NCBI GenBank assembly: GCA_006386115.1
Contig: VFIW01000041.1
Span: forward strand, 1 to 64,000
Origin: Globisporangium splendens
Taxonomy: Eukaryota > Oomycota > Peronosporomycetes > Pythiales > Pythiaceae
Direction of reading: 5' to 3'
DNA: 64,000 bases
The translations under genes and the position numbers were made by a program. The notes beneath the pieces are model-generated. The model worked only from the letters and a program-made list of their open reading frames with translations, was not told the origin of the DNA and searched no databases. Shown here piece by piece: positions 20,533 to 30,240 of this stretch; position 1 is the first letter of the stretch, and each line of letters starts with the position of its first letter.

Positions 20533-22065
20533 ATGAAGTTGATCAAAATTGCCGCTGGGCTTGCCGTCGCCTTCTCAGTCACGGCGTCTGTCCACGGCCA
20601 GTTTGCCGCCGATGGCATGACTCTCGCTCAAGAAGGTGCCGCCCAGAGCCACAGACGCTTACGAACTGCTGAGGTTGCTCCGACTGACGAACAGTACGAC
20701 ACGGAGCCAACGGCAGAGTCGTTGAGCTTCGACGCGTTGGAGGAAGATGACGCCGAAGAGTATGAAGACGAAGAAAGCAGAGCTGCAAAGACAGTTACTG
20801 CAAAAAAGACGACCACAGTGGTCAAGACGCCAAGGCCAACGACGAAACGTCCAACGCCAAAGCCGACAACCAGACGTCCAACGCCAAAGCCGACAACCAG
20901 ACGTCCAACGCCAAAGCCAACAACCAGACGTCCAACGCCAAAGCCAGCAACCACTCCAAAGCGCTCGTCCCCACGCCCGACGCCACGCCCACGGACCCCA
21001 GTTCCTTCGTCATCGAGATCGCCAAGACCAACGACGAAACGCCCAACACCAAAAAGTTCGTCGCCAAGACCAACGCCTCGCCCGCGGACCCCAGTTCCGT
21101 CGTCGTCAAGATCGCCAAGACCAACACCTACGCCAAAGAGCCCGTCACCAAGACCGACGCCAGCTCCTTCCGCAGGCTCGATCGTTGGAAGCAACGACGG
21201 CACCGGAGCGAGTGCGACCGATGACACGTTAACTGATGCACCAACGACAGAGCGCACGCCAATAGCTTCAGAGATTTCGACGATCATCTCGAACTTGCCA
21301 TCGGTAATTGGCACGACTGATGCGCCAATTGCTCCTGGTCCAGAGGAAGAATTGGCACCGGAAACTCCGACGGAGACCAGTGAACTTTCAGGCACCTCCG
21401 ATGTCTCGTCAGCCACGGGATCGGGAGAGTCCAGCGAAACAGAGGCGGTATCGACCACCGATGAAACCTTGACGGGAAGTAATGTGACGGAAGAAGAGGC
21501 GCCTGCCGATACTGACGTGGCCGAGACCACCACGGAGACTACTGCTCCTGAAGCTGAGGTTGAAGCTTCGCCTAAAGAAGAAATTGCTGGAGCGGCTTCG
21601 GGTGCTACAGACGTGGTGACGGAAGAACCGGCAGCTCCCGAAGCTACGGATGCTCCGACGGAAGAAAAAACTCCTGTTGATACTCAGGAAGAGGAAGTCG
21701 CAGCTTCAGAAGCGTCTGAAATGCCGGAGGCTACCGATGCGGGGACAGAAGAAGAGGCGCCTGTTGATTCGGCTACAGAGGCTTCGGGAGCTGCGGATGC
21801 ACCGGAGACTACCGATGCGGTGACAGAAGAAGAGGCGCCTGTTGATTCGGCTACAGAGGCTTCGGGAGCTGCGGATGCACCGGAGACTACCGATGCGGTG
21901 ACAGAAGAAGAGGCGCCTGCTGATTCGGCTTCTGCGTCAGCAGCATCGGGTGAAGTGACGGAGCAACCGGGTGATGGCAAGGGTGTGGCCGATTTTGCGG
22001 CTGGTCCTTCGGATGAGACGGGAGGACTGACGGAATTTAGCGTCGGTCCAGCGACCACAAACTAA
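20533..22065 (+). CDS. Secreted Thr/Pro-rich mucin-like protein with RxLR-like motif
   Basis: 510 residues from the ATG that directly precedes a signal peptide (MKLIKIAAGLAVAFSVTASVHG, cleavage ~22). RRLR sits at 41-44, followed by a strongly acidic EEDDAEEYEDEESR (70-83). This is the spacing of the RxLR-dEER leader of oomycete host-translocated effectors. The rest is low complexity: 9-residue RPTPKPTTR repeats (~106-141), Ser/Pro/Arg-rich blocks, then an acidic Glu/Ala/Thr domain with 26-residue repeats (~405-480). No catalytic domain and no Cys-rich module. A heavily O-glycosylated wall or surface protein fits equally well, and the RxLR could be coincidental or a processing site. Confidence 0.75.
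   Translation: MKLIKIAAGLAVAFSVTASVHGQFAADGMTLAQEGAAQSHRRLRTAEVAPTDEQYDTEPTAESLSFDALEEDDAEEYEDEESRAAKTVTAKKTTTVVKTPRPTTKRPTPKPTTRRPTPKPTTRRPTPKPTTRRPTPKPATTPKRSSPRPTPRPRTPVPSSSRSPRPTTKRPTPKSSSPRPTPRPRTPVPSSSRSPRPTPTPKSPSPRPTPAPSAGSIVGSNDGTGASATDDTLTDAPTTERTPIASEISTIISNLPSVIGTTDAPIAPGPEEELAPETPTETSELSGTSDVSSATGSGESSETEAVSTTDETLTGSNVTEEEAPADTDVAETTTETTAPEAEVEASPKEEIAGAASGATDVVTEEPAAPEATDAPTEEKTPVDTQEEEVAASEASEMPEATDAGTEEEAPVDSATEASGAADAPETTDAVTEEEAPVDSATEASGAADAPETTDAVTEEEAPADSASASAASGEVTEQPGDGKGVADFAAGPSDETGGLTEFSVGPATTN
20848..20955 (+). repeat. 27-bp coding tandem repeat (RPTPKPTTR), four units
   Basis: Four consecutive units beginning CGTCCAACGCCAAAGCC, each encoding Arg-Pro-Thr-Pro-Lys-Pro-Thr-Thr-Arg. 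The third position is A/G variable in CCGACA/CCAACA and the last unit is altered to KPATT. Confidence 0.85.
21745..21978 (+). repeat. 78-bp coding tandem repeat, three units
   Basis: ACAGAAGAAGAGGCGCCT starts at 21745, 21823 and 21901 (period 78 bp, 26 residues). The first two units are almost identical, and the third diverges after about 30 bp. Confidence 0.85.
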
Positions 22066-23921
22066 CGGAATATCGCCATGCATAGCTTACCTTTCCCGTG
22101 TCCGCCACTGGTTGTAATAGTCGGTGTGTAATTGCATAGTGTATATCCAAAATCGCAGTCGTCGGTTCAGTTGTTGTAAATGTCCCCGCCAGTGTCTGCA
22201 TGTACGCAGAGGTCCACCACTTGCTCTCATTCCACAGTATCGTTCGCGCACAGCTCCACTGGCAGCATGGCAAAAAAAAAGCAGTGTCGGAGCCTTGCCC
22301 GCCCACTCCTGGCTTGTCCAGAGCATGAGCAACGCAGCAAGTGCAGTGGCGGCCCACGCAAGCAGCCAATATCCACTCGCCTCTGAATGGTCCAAGCGCA
22401 CGTGGAGAGCACTCGTTGCTCTTTGTCGCGGCGAGTGCAAGCTTGAAAGTGGCGCTGTCATCACGGTGCTTGTTGGGTCTCGAACCCCTCTTTTTTAGCG
22501 GTCTCTCCGTATTTGACACATTAAAATATCTGTTTAATCATGCTAACTATTTGCAACAGCCCTTGGAAATCCTGCTGCCGATCTGTTCGCAACTAGAACA
22601 TTAGCTGTTATCGCAGGTGGGAGCTTCAGACTTTGCCTTTGCCAGTCGCGTATCTAACGCTCATGTATCCAACGCCTGTGCGCGTTTCTGCACCGCCATT
22701 CAAACGAACGTTCGATTGATCTGACGGACCTGCTGTCAGCTTTGGAATTCACCACAGATCGCTGACAGGCGTCCTTCTTCTGCAAAACAAGTGGCCGCAC
22801 GTCACAAAACGATGCCTCGTGGGGCTAATTGGACACCAACAAAACTGTTAAATCGACTGTCCAACCGCAGTCAAAAGTCGTTGGGAAGAAATGGGTGGAG
22901 CTCCTCGGTCTGTTTGCTTGTATTAATGATCATACGGTGATGCATACTTCATTGCTGCCTGCCGATATGGAGAAGTGTTCGGTCTTGGCGATACGTGACA
23001 GCACGTTGCATCCCAGAAACAGCACCACCATTTTTGATATTGCAAAACTGAGCGACTATCTTCAGTTTCACGCTCGAGATCGCTTTACCCCTCACGGTCT
23101 CAAACGCAAGGCTTTGGTGCCACGAGTACACAGTAGTATTCGGCAGGCAGTCAGCAATAGGCGAGCTGAATCCGTGCAGCGGAATCTGGTGGTTTGCTTT
23201 GGGGCGACCACCACCAGAAATGGAGCCACTTCCATTTAAGGTCCACTTGGATCGTGAAAGCATCGTACAGTGTATCAAATTTAAGATTAATCCTGCATTA
23301 TGATGTGACTAAAACATGTCTCCGCAGCAAGTAAACTGCGGTAACAAACAGGCAAACCGCCATCACGAATTCGCAACGTGTGATGGAGCCTGCAAGAAGA
23401 AAAATAGGTGGAAGAAATACGCGCACGAATTTAAACCCTCCCCCTCGTTTTCCCGGCTTTTCTCCTCCACATGATCCATCGTCATCGTCGCCGCTGTTCG
23501 CCAAACTGGCGCGAGCGAGAAGCAAACAGTGGATCTGATGAAAAATGTTGCCTCCCAGCACAAGAGTCAATGCAATGTGCCTCCGACGATTTTGCACAAA
23601 TGCCTCCCACATTGACCCACATTCAACAACCTCTTGATCAAGCCGTTACAGCCGACTCCGAGGTACCGTAACGGCTGCATCACACGCCACATCTCCATGA
23701 TGTCATCTGCTGAAGCGTCCATCCCCATGTCTATTCTTTACGGTGTGCATGTCCGTTATTTACGGGAATCAGTCTCCTCCCCATCCAAAATGGGGGAATC
23801 TTTTCACCCTAGTTCGGGAGAGCGTCGCCGCCATGCACTCACAATCAGTTCGAAATTTGCTTCAGGAGCTTGCTGCTTCTCCGCCGCCCGCCGACCGACT
23901 GAACGAACGCGCAAGTCCAAC
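22066..23921. other. Long intergenic region
   Basis: About 1.85 kb with no supported gene. Frames at 22087-22464 (-) and 22829-23239 (+) lack domain features. A GGTTCGAGACC on the minus strand at ~22476-22487 resembles a tRNA B box, but no tRNA cloverleaf forms around it. The region just before 23922 should contain the desaturase promoter. Confidence 0.4.
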
Positions 23922-25301
23922 ATGGTGGATCTCAAGCCCGGCATCAAGCGCATGATCACGTGGAAGGAGATCCGCGAGCACGCGACGCCAGCCACCGCGT
24001 GGATCGTGATCCACCACAAGGTGTACGACATCTCCAAGTGGGACTCGCACCCTGGCGGCACCGTCATGCTCACGCAGGCCGGTGAGGACGCCACGGACGC
24101 CTTCGCGGTCTTCCACCCGTCCTCGGCGCTCAAGCTGCTCGAGCAGTTCTACATCGGCGACGTCGATGAGACCTCCCGCGCGGAAATCGAAGCCGAGCCT
24201 ACGAGCGACGAAGACCGCACGCGCAAGGAACGCATCAACGAGTTCATCGCGTCCTATCGGCGCCTGCGTGTCAAGGTTAAAGGCATGGGCCTCCACGACG
24301 CCAGCACGTTGTACTACGTGTGGAAGGTCATCAGCACGTTCGGCATCGCCGTGCTCTCCATGGCGATCTGCTACTTCTCCAACCACTTTGCCTTGTACAT
24401 GCTCGCTGGTGCGATCATGGGGCTCTTCTACCAGCAATCGGGATGGCTCGCGCACGATTTCCTGCACAACCAAGTGTGCAAGAACCGCACGCTCGGCAAC
24501 CTGATTGGCTGCGTCATCGGCGACGTCTGGCAGGGATTCAGCGTGCAATGGTGGAAGAACAAGCACAACCTGCACCACGCCGTGCCCAACTTGCACAGTG
24601 CCAAGGAAGACGGCTTCACGGGCGACCCGGATATTGACACGATGCCGTTGCTCGCGTGGTCCAAGGAAATGGCCCGCAAGGCCTTCGAGTCGGCCCACGG
24701 CCCGTTCTTCATCCGCAACCAAGCGTACCTGTACTTCCCGTTGCTCCTGTTCGCGCGCTTGAGCTGGCTCGCGCAATCGTTCTTCTACGTGTTCACGGAG
24801 TTCTCGTTCGGCCACTTTGACCCAGTGGAGTTCAAGAAGTCGGAGCAGGTTGGTCTCATCCTCCACTACTTGTGGCAGATCGCGATCCCGTACTACTGCA
24901 ACATGAGTATCTTCGAAGGCGTGTGCTACTTCCTCATGAGCCAGGCGTCATGCGGTTTGCTGCTCGCGTTGGTGTTCAGTCTCGGCCACAATGGCATGTC
25001 GGTGTACGAGCGCGAGACGAAGCCTGACTTTTGGCAATTGCAAGTCACGACCACGCGCAACATCACGCCGTCGCTGTTCATGGACTGGTTCACGGGCGGC
25101 TTGAACTACCAGATCGACCACCACTTGTTCCCGCTGGTGCCACGCCACAACCTCCCAAAGGTCAACGTGCTCATCAAGTCGTTGTGTAAGGAGTTTGACA
25201 TTCCGTTCCACGAGACTGGCTTCTGGCAGGGAATCTACGAAGTCGTCGACCACTTGGCTGACATCAGTAAGGAATTCGTCACGGAGTTCCCTGCGATGTA
25301 A
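23922..25301 (+). CDS. Front-end delta-6-type fatty acid desaturase
   Basis: 459 residues. These ER-membrane enzymes insert a double bond between the carboxyl end and an existing double bond (delta-6 acting on C18 acids) in the arachidonate/EPA pathway. There is an N-terminal cytochrome b5 domain with HPGG at 43-46. Histidine boxes are HDFLH (178-182), HNLHH (215-219) and QIDHH (397-401). The Gln replacing the first His of box 3 is diagnostic of front-end desaturases. Several hydrophobic membrane spans lie between. The frame is open further 5', but this ATG starts the family-typical MVDLKPG N-terminus. Single exon. Delta-6 rather than delta-5 or delta-8 is inferred from overall resemblance to oomycete delta-6 enzymes. 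Confidence 0.93.
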   Translation: MVDLKPGIKRMITWKEIREHATPATAWIVIHHKVYDISKWDSHPGGTVMLTQAGEDATDAFAVFHPSSALKLLEQFYIGDVDETSRAEIEAEPTSDEDRTRKERINEFIASYRRLRVKVKGMGLHDASTLYYVWKVISTFGIAVLSMAICYFSNHFALYMLAGAIMGLFYQQSGWLAHDFLHNQVCKNRTLGNLIGCVIGDVWQGFSVQWWKNKHNLHHAVPNLHSAKEDGFTGDPDIDTMPLLAWSKEMARKAFESAHGPFFIRNQAYLYFPLLLFARLSWLAQSFFYVFTEFSFGHFDPVEFKKSEQVGLILHYLWQIAIPYYCNMSIFEGVCYFLMSQASCGLLLALVFSLGHNGMSVYERETKPDFWQLQVTTTRNITPSLFMDWFTGGLNYQIDHHLFPLVPRHNLPKVNVLIKSLCKEFDIPFHETGFWQGIYEVVDHLADISKEFVTEFPAM

Positions 25302-25600
25302 GCCGCGCGCCGTTTGCTTCTAAGCATCCCATTCACTCAGTCTTTGCAAACCTCGTTGCCATGCTGCATCCTGTAGCAGCAAATCTCCTCTGTAACGCAA
25401 ACAACGAACACCTCAACAATAATGAAAAAAATAACACTCGCATGAAGGCAACCAACCTATCGATAGCTTCTCCTTTTTTTCTTGTCTCTCTCACGTGTGT
25501 TGCTGGATTCCTATTGAGTGCGTGCGTAGACTTACGTTGCTTTGTGTGTGTCTTTGCACTTTGCTTTGGTGTCGGTCCTCGTCTGTCAGCGTCATGCTGC

Positions 25601-26566
25601 TCACAAATAACGGAGTTGTGGACGTGGCGGTGGCGGCGCCGGTTGGTCCTTCTTCTCGTCACTATCAACAGCGAAGTAGAGCTGCAGCGTAAACGTTTTG
25701 CCGTTCTTGTCCCAGTTGCTGAAAAATTTGCCTTCGCTTTTGTCGATCTCGAGGTTTGGAATCTTGAACGCGACGGTCTCGTACGGCTCGCACGCAAACA
25801 ATAAATACTGGAAATTCTTGTCAGGCGCTTCGATCTTCTGTTCAAATGCTGACATGAACCGGTGGCGAGGCTGCAGTTTGAGATCGTGGTCAGGATACGC
25901 GATCTGGAACAGTAGGATACGCGCACCAGTATCAGGATCTCTTTGCTTTGTCACCTTGTACCCCGGTAACCCAATCTTCAGCGCGCGAGGTCGAGCAGCA
26001 GCCGCTGCGGCTGCCGCCTTCGCCGCCAAAAGATTCGCTGCCGACGCCGAGTGGGCCGCATCCGACGCCTCTTTCGCAGCACGACGCGCCAGGTTTGTTT
26101 GATGGCGCTTGCCCTGTGTGTGCGCGAGGTAGTTCCCTTCGTTGTTGTGCAGCGTCAGACACAGTTTGCATTCGTACGAGCCCAAATGATTCTTCATAAA
26201 GTACGGGTCTTTCGCGAGATCCACGGTTTCGAGCGCGAGTTTCCGCAGACGCTCGCGTCGGTCGATGTTCGACTGCGACTCCGATGCGACGCCTCCAGCG
26301 CCAGGCTTGGAGCCTGCGCGGTTCTGGAAATCGATACCGCCGCGGAGCGACAAGTGGATGCTGACACTAGCGCCGTGCTGGATCTTGTAGTCGCTCAGCA
26401 GCGCGCCGTCGTCCGCGAGAAGCGACGTCGCAAAGCGGAGCTTCATGGCTTCCAGGGGAACGCGCGTGGCGTCCTGCACCGCGTGCTTGAACTCCAGCAC
26501 GCTCTGCTTCCCGGTGCATCGGATCGTGTGCAGGAGGTTGTTCGGTGCGCGCACAAACACGTCCAT
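25601..26566 (-). CDS. SF3A2: Ubiquitin-like domain fused to splicing factor SF3A subunit 2
   Basis: 321 residues, single exon. From residue ~79 onward (DFQNRAGSKPGAGGV) it is a full SF3A2/Prp11: matrin-type C2H2 zinc finger (Cys133, Cys136, His149, His155, inside YECKLCLTLHNNEGNYLAHT) and the conserved C-terminal region that contacts U2 snRNP (LFACEPYETVAFKIPN). It ends with the short Pro-rich tail seen in smaller SF3A2 proteins. Residues 1-77 form an extra ubiquitin-like domain ending LRGG (74-77), exactly where canonical SF3A2 begins. This is the ubiquitin-type processing motif, so a deubiquitinase could release it. U2 snRNP assembly and branch-site recognition is the expected role. The Ubl part is an unusual addition. 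Confidence 0.9.
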   Translation of the reverse strand: MDVFVRAPNNLLHTIRCTGKQSVLEFKHAVQDATRVPLEAMKLRFATSLLADDGALLSDYKIQHGASVSIHLSLRGGIDFQNRAGSKPGAGGVASESQSNIDRRERLRKLALETVDLAKDPYFMKNHLGSYECKLCLTLHNNEGNYLAHTQGKRHQTNLARRAAKEASDAAHSASAANLLAAKAAAAAAAARPRALKIGLPGYKVTKQRDPDTGARILLFQIAYPDHDLKLQPRHRFMSAFEQKIEAPDKNFQYLLFACEPYETVAFKIPNLEIDKSEGKFFSNWDKNGKTFTLQLYFAVDSDEKKDQPAPPPPRPQLRYL

Positions 26567-26616
26567 CGTCGCCGCTGCCTTTCCGCTCTCGTTTATCGTT
26601 CTCGCTTAGGGGCGAA

Positions 26617-26636
26617 GAGCAAATGCTGCCAGTGAA
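26617..26636 (-). promoter_or_regulatory. Initiator + FPR-like core promoter of SF3A2
   Basis: Minus-strand TCACTGGCAGCATTTGCTC: an initiator-like TCACTGG followed by a CATTTGCT element resembling the oomycete flanking promoter region (CAWTTTNYY), 50-70 bp before the start codon. Confidence 0.45.
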
Positions 26637-27014
26637 GGAAAAAGGTTACGATGGGGTACGGGGTACACTTTTGGTTACCTTCGCAAGAGTGATGGTCAAT
26701 CTGTTCATATGAGAATAGGAAGGACATGATGGCTCATCGTCGATGGATGCATACGATCTTTGATGTGATTGAATTTGGTTTCTTTGTAACGATGGGACTG
26801 CAATGCAATATGCACAATGTGACTATAGAGATATACAGGATCTGGCACAGAGAAGATTGGGGGTGAGGAGCACGTGGCCGCCGCCTAAGCAGTAGCAGCA
26901 CCAGGAGCCGTTCAGAGCCTTGCGAAACGCAGCCGCTCATCGTTCTTGCAGGAGCTTCCAAGTTTCTTGGCTCTTTTTCTCAAGAATGACACCGAAGAGA
27001 CGCTTTCACGCGAT
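26637..27014. other. Intergenic
   Basis: Spacer between the SF3A2 promoter and the ILRUN-like gene 3' end. Nothing recognised. Confidence 0.4.
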
Positions 27015-27870
27015 CTACAGATCCATGTCTTCAATCTCGTTGTTGTTGAGGCCGTTGCCACCACCGACGACTGCGGGTCCTTGGGCAGCAAAGTTGCTGT
27101 GATTCGTTTGTTGGAATGGAAACTTCGCTGGGTCTTGGATACCAGGCTGGAGCACATCCTGCTTCGTTGGACCAACATTGAGAATCACCCACACTGGATC
27201 ACCAAAGAATCCAGCAGGGCTGCGCAACCGCCAACTGCCAGCGTACGACCCCATCGCCAAAGGCATTCGAAGGGTTGCATGAACATCTATCCTAGCATGA
27301 GGCGCAGCGCTCACTTGAATCTGCTGCGGACCGCCAAGATTCTCGCCCTGCGCAAACACCAGAAATGTTTGTTCCGGCCACGGTTGCTCACCGGGATTGA
27401 CAAAGCTCCATTGCTACGCATGAAATATGTCCCAAACGATGTGAATGCCAACATGTCAGTTGCAAAAAAAAAGATTAGGGCAAACGTACCATGTTCACTA
27501 TCGCATCAGGAGGAAATACTGCATTCTGGGACGCTGTGAGATCGCTGATAAATTGCGCTTGGTGCTCTATGGGAGGGGTATTGTTATTTCCCCCTGTGTC
27601 GCCATCTTCCATTTCCAGGTCACCTGTCTGCTGATCGCCGCTCTCATACAGCGTTTCGTCATCCGCGCGGTTGTGCGCAAACGCTGTGTCTTGAGCTTCC
27701 ATGGTCGCCAAGTAGTTATTTACAGCGATTTCCACGTTCCAGCTCGACGACTCCAGGAAAAACGTCGCCGTGCCATGGTCGAGCTCCAATAAATACGCAA
27801 ACTGATCAACGAGCTCATCGTGGTCGCTCGTCGTGATGCTCTGAAACATTTGCAGCAGCTCGTCCGCCAT
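27015..27870 (-). CDS. ILRUN (C6orf106)-like protein: UBA-like + NBR1-type FW domain
   Basis: Two exons: 27870-27490 and 27413-27015, with a 76-bp intron (ATG|GTACGT, GCGTAG|CAATGG). Together they give 259 residues. The N-terminus (MADELLQMFQSITTSDHD) forms a UBA-like helical region seen in ILRUN, ending FFLESSSWNVEIAVNNYL. An acidic linker follows. Then comes an immunoglobulin-like FW (four-Trp) domain: FPPDAIVNM-QWSFVNPGEQPWPE, then SYAGSWRLRSPAGFFGDPVWVIL. The frame only becomes a continuous FW domain once the intron is removed, which supports the splice sites. In animals ILRUN modulates p300-dependent transcription. Its role here is unknown. Confidence 0.8.
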
Positions 27871-27902
27871 TGTTGTGTCTGTGTGGGGGTGTATATGTTC
27901 TA

Positions 27903-27919
27903 CGCAACCGAGAAGTGAA
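27903..27919 (-). promoter_or_regulatory. Initiator-like element upstream of ILRUN-like gene
   Basis: Minus-strand TTCACTTCTCGGTTGC contains TCACTTC (YCAYTYY) about 40-50 bp before the start codon, the usual position of oomycete initiators. Confidence 0.4.
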
Positions 27920-28798
27920 GTACGACGACCGCGAGGGGGAGAATCTTGTCTTTTCCTGTTGCTCACATGCATCGCGTCTCGCCATTAGCACGCCGGTTAA
28001 AAGTGCAAACGTGCAAATGCGTAAATATATATACGATAGAAGCACGTTTACACTGCCCCACCTGTCCCAAAGGTCTTGTTCTGCTGCGTGCGATCGCGCC
28101 GTTATTCCAGACTGCACGCGGTTCTGGAGCTTCTCGCTGTCTGATCTGTTTCTTTCGAAATGTTCTCCGAGATCGACACACATACTTTCAAGCAACCTCC
28201 GATTTCGTTTTCGTGGAATAAGTCACCTTCATGCAACCTGCATGTGGCAGTTGGTGCTCAGCCTGTCGCCTGTGCACTGTCGGCGACAGTACGCGTTTGG
28301 TGACAAAGCAGCGAGCCGAACACTGGCAACTTCCCAAATTAACTACCGTTCTAGTACAGAGAGATACTCATTTAACTGCAAATATGCTCAAGATTTAGGC
28401 AAATTAAGGGGTTGTTCTCGCTACAGCCACAGACTGCTGCACAGCATGCCTCAACATTGCGCATCAGAAAGCTTGATGCAAGTCGACAACCCTATCCCTG
28501 TTGCCTTTCTGATTGGCTGCCCAGAAGTCGCCGTTCTTTGTATCATGGACAGCTCTCCTCCAATTGCTCGGACACATTCAAAAATACAGTCAACTTGACC
28601 GACAGAAACCTCAGAAAATACATAACGAAAATATCTTATTACGGATATATCCATTGTTAGAGGTCCTCACATCAAAGGTTCTCTCTGCACCTGAAACTGC
28701 CCGACTTCAACTGACGCGCAAAGAGCCGCGCCAAAGAGGTCCAGCGATCTTCCAGTTCACGTGCGCACTTCCTGGCGCCGCGCGCGCGATGACTCCGA
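27920..28798. other. Divergent intergenic region
   Basis: About 0.9 kb between the divergently transcribed ILRUN-like and amidinotransferase genes. No ORF, RNA or repeat supported. Confidence 0.4.
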
Positions 28799-28816
28799 CT
28801 CACTTCCGTTTTTGAG
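28799..28816 (+). promoter_or_regulatory. Initiator-like core promoter of amidinotransferase
   Basis: CTCACTTCCGTTTTTGAG contains TCACTTC (YCAYTYY) followed by a T-rich FPR-like segment, about 55-70 bp upstream of the start codon. Confidence 0.45.
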
Positions 28817-28870
28817 CGCTCCACTGAACATCACCTCCCTCTCCAGTCCGGACTCGCAGCAGCCACGAAG

Positions 28871-30240
28871 ATGAGCTTCCTCCGCGTGATCCGCCCCACA
28901 GCGTTGAAGAAGAGCACTCGGTCGCTCGCCACCAGGACCACCAGCACGCCCATCGTGAACTCGCACAACGAGTGGGACCCGCTTGAAGAAGTGATCGTCG
29001 GCCGCGTCGAAGGCGCTACGATCCCCGAGTGGCATGTGTCTGGCAAGGCAGTGTGGCCGAGCAAGTGGTGGGATATGTACAAGACCGAGAGTGGTCAGCC
29101 GTTCCCAAAGAAGCTGATGGACGCTGCCGCGCAAGAGCTCGACTACCTGGCAGAAGTGCTGGAGGGAGAGGGCATCACGGTGCGCCGCCCGGAAGCCCGA
29201 GACGACTACTTTAACAAGCCAATCGAGACTCCGGACTTCAAGAGCAAGTCGCAGCTGTACGCAGCAATGCCAAGAGACATCTTGATCGTGTTTGGTAACG
29301 AGATTCTCGAAGCTCCGATGGCGTGGCGTTCGCGCTACTTTGAGTTCCGACCATATCGCAAGCTGATCAAGGAGTACTTCCAGGTGGGTTATCATCTTCT
29401 TTTTTTGCATGTTCCTCTTGGTTCACGCAAAGTCTGTAATGCTGACATTACATGCTATTGTCGTGCTTGCAGGAAGGAGCCAAGTGGACTGCTGCACCGA
29501 AGCCTCAAATGAGCGATGAGCTGTACAACGAAGACTGGAAGGCGGAGAGCGGCACTTTCAACGTAAGTGCCCTCTTTGATATGCGTTTCTATGTTGTTGC
29601 TTTGATCAAAGGAGTCTAATGTTTTGCACCTTCTTCCTCCACTTGACAGTCTGTTGTGACCGAGTTTGAGCCCACTTTCGACGCGGCTGAATTCACGCGC
29701 ATGGGTCGTGACATCTTCACCCAACGAAGCCAGGTGACCAATCAATTCGGCATCGACTGGCTGCAACGCCATTTGGGTGATGACTACAAGATCCACATCT
29801 TGGACTTCCAAGATCGCAATGCGATGCACATCGACGGTACGTTTGTGCCATTGATGCCTGGCAAACTCTTGGCCAACCCTTACCGTCCTTGCATTACCGG
29901 ACGTCCCGTGAAGACGTACGCGTACAAGGACAAGGAATACGAGTACTGCTTGCCTGAGATGTTCAAGGGTTGGGAGGTGTTTGTTGCCCCTGAGCCAGAA
30001 CTCTCGGCGTCTCACCCGTTGTTCTTCACGAGTCCATGGACTGCGACGTGCAATGTACTCGTTGTGCGTCCTGGCACCGTGGTCGTCGAAGCGCACGAGA
30101 AGAGGGCGCAGCAAATGTTCAAGGACTGGGGCTTCGAGGTCATCCCAGTGCCGTTCCGCAACTTTATGCCGTTCGGAGGCTCGTTCCACTGCGCGACTTG
30201 CGACATTCGCCGCACTGGCACGCTGCAGTCGTACTTCTAG
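28871..30240 (+). CDS. Glycine (L-arginine:glycine) amidinotransferase
   Basis: Three exons: 28871-29383, 29473-29562 and 29650-30240, giving 397 residues (human GATM has 423). The enzyme transfers the amidino group of arginine to glycine, giving guanidinoacetate and ornithine, the first step of creatine-type guanidino compounds. The N-terminus is Arg/Ser/Thr-rich and looks like a mitochondrial presequence. Conserved blocks are NEWDPLEEVIVGR, the His-containing NAMHIDGTF, and the closing GSFHCATCDIRRTGTLQSYF, whose first Cys (~382) corresponds to the catalytic Cys. Introns have GTGGGT and GTAAGT donors, and both keep phase 0. Related bacterial enzymes use other acceptors, so the exact substrate is inferred. 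Confidence 0.93.

Noticed and set aside
20628..21533. 301-residue minus-strand ORF
   Set aside because: Antisense shadow of the Thr/Pro-rich repeat gene. Its Val/Gly periodicity simply mirrors the repeats.
22470..22545. Possible tRNA on the minus strand (GGTTCGAGACC B-box-like)
   Set aside because: The T stem pairs only three bases and no acceptor, D or anticodon arms can be folded around it.
23862..24866. 334-residue minus-strand ORF
   Set aside because: Antisense to the desaturase b5 and histidine-box exon, with no domain features.
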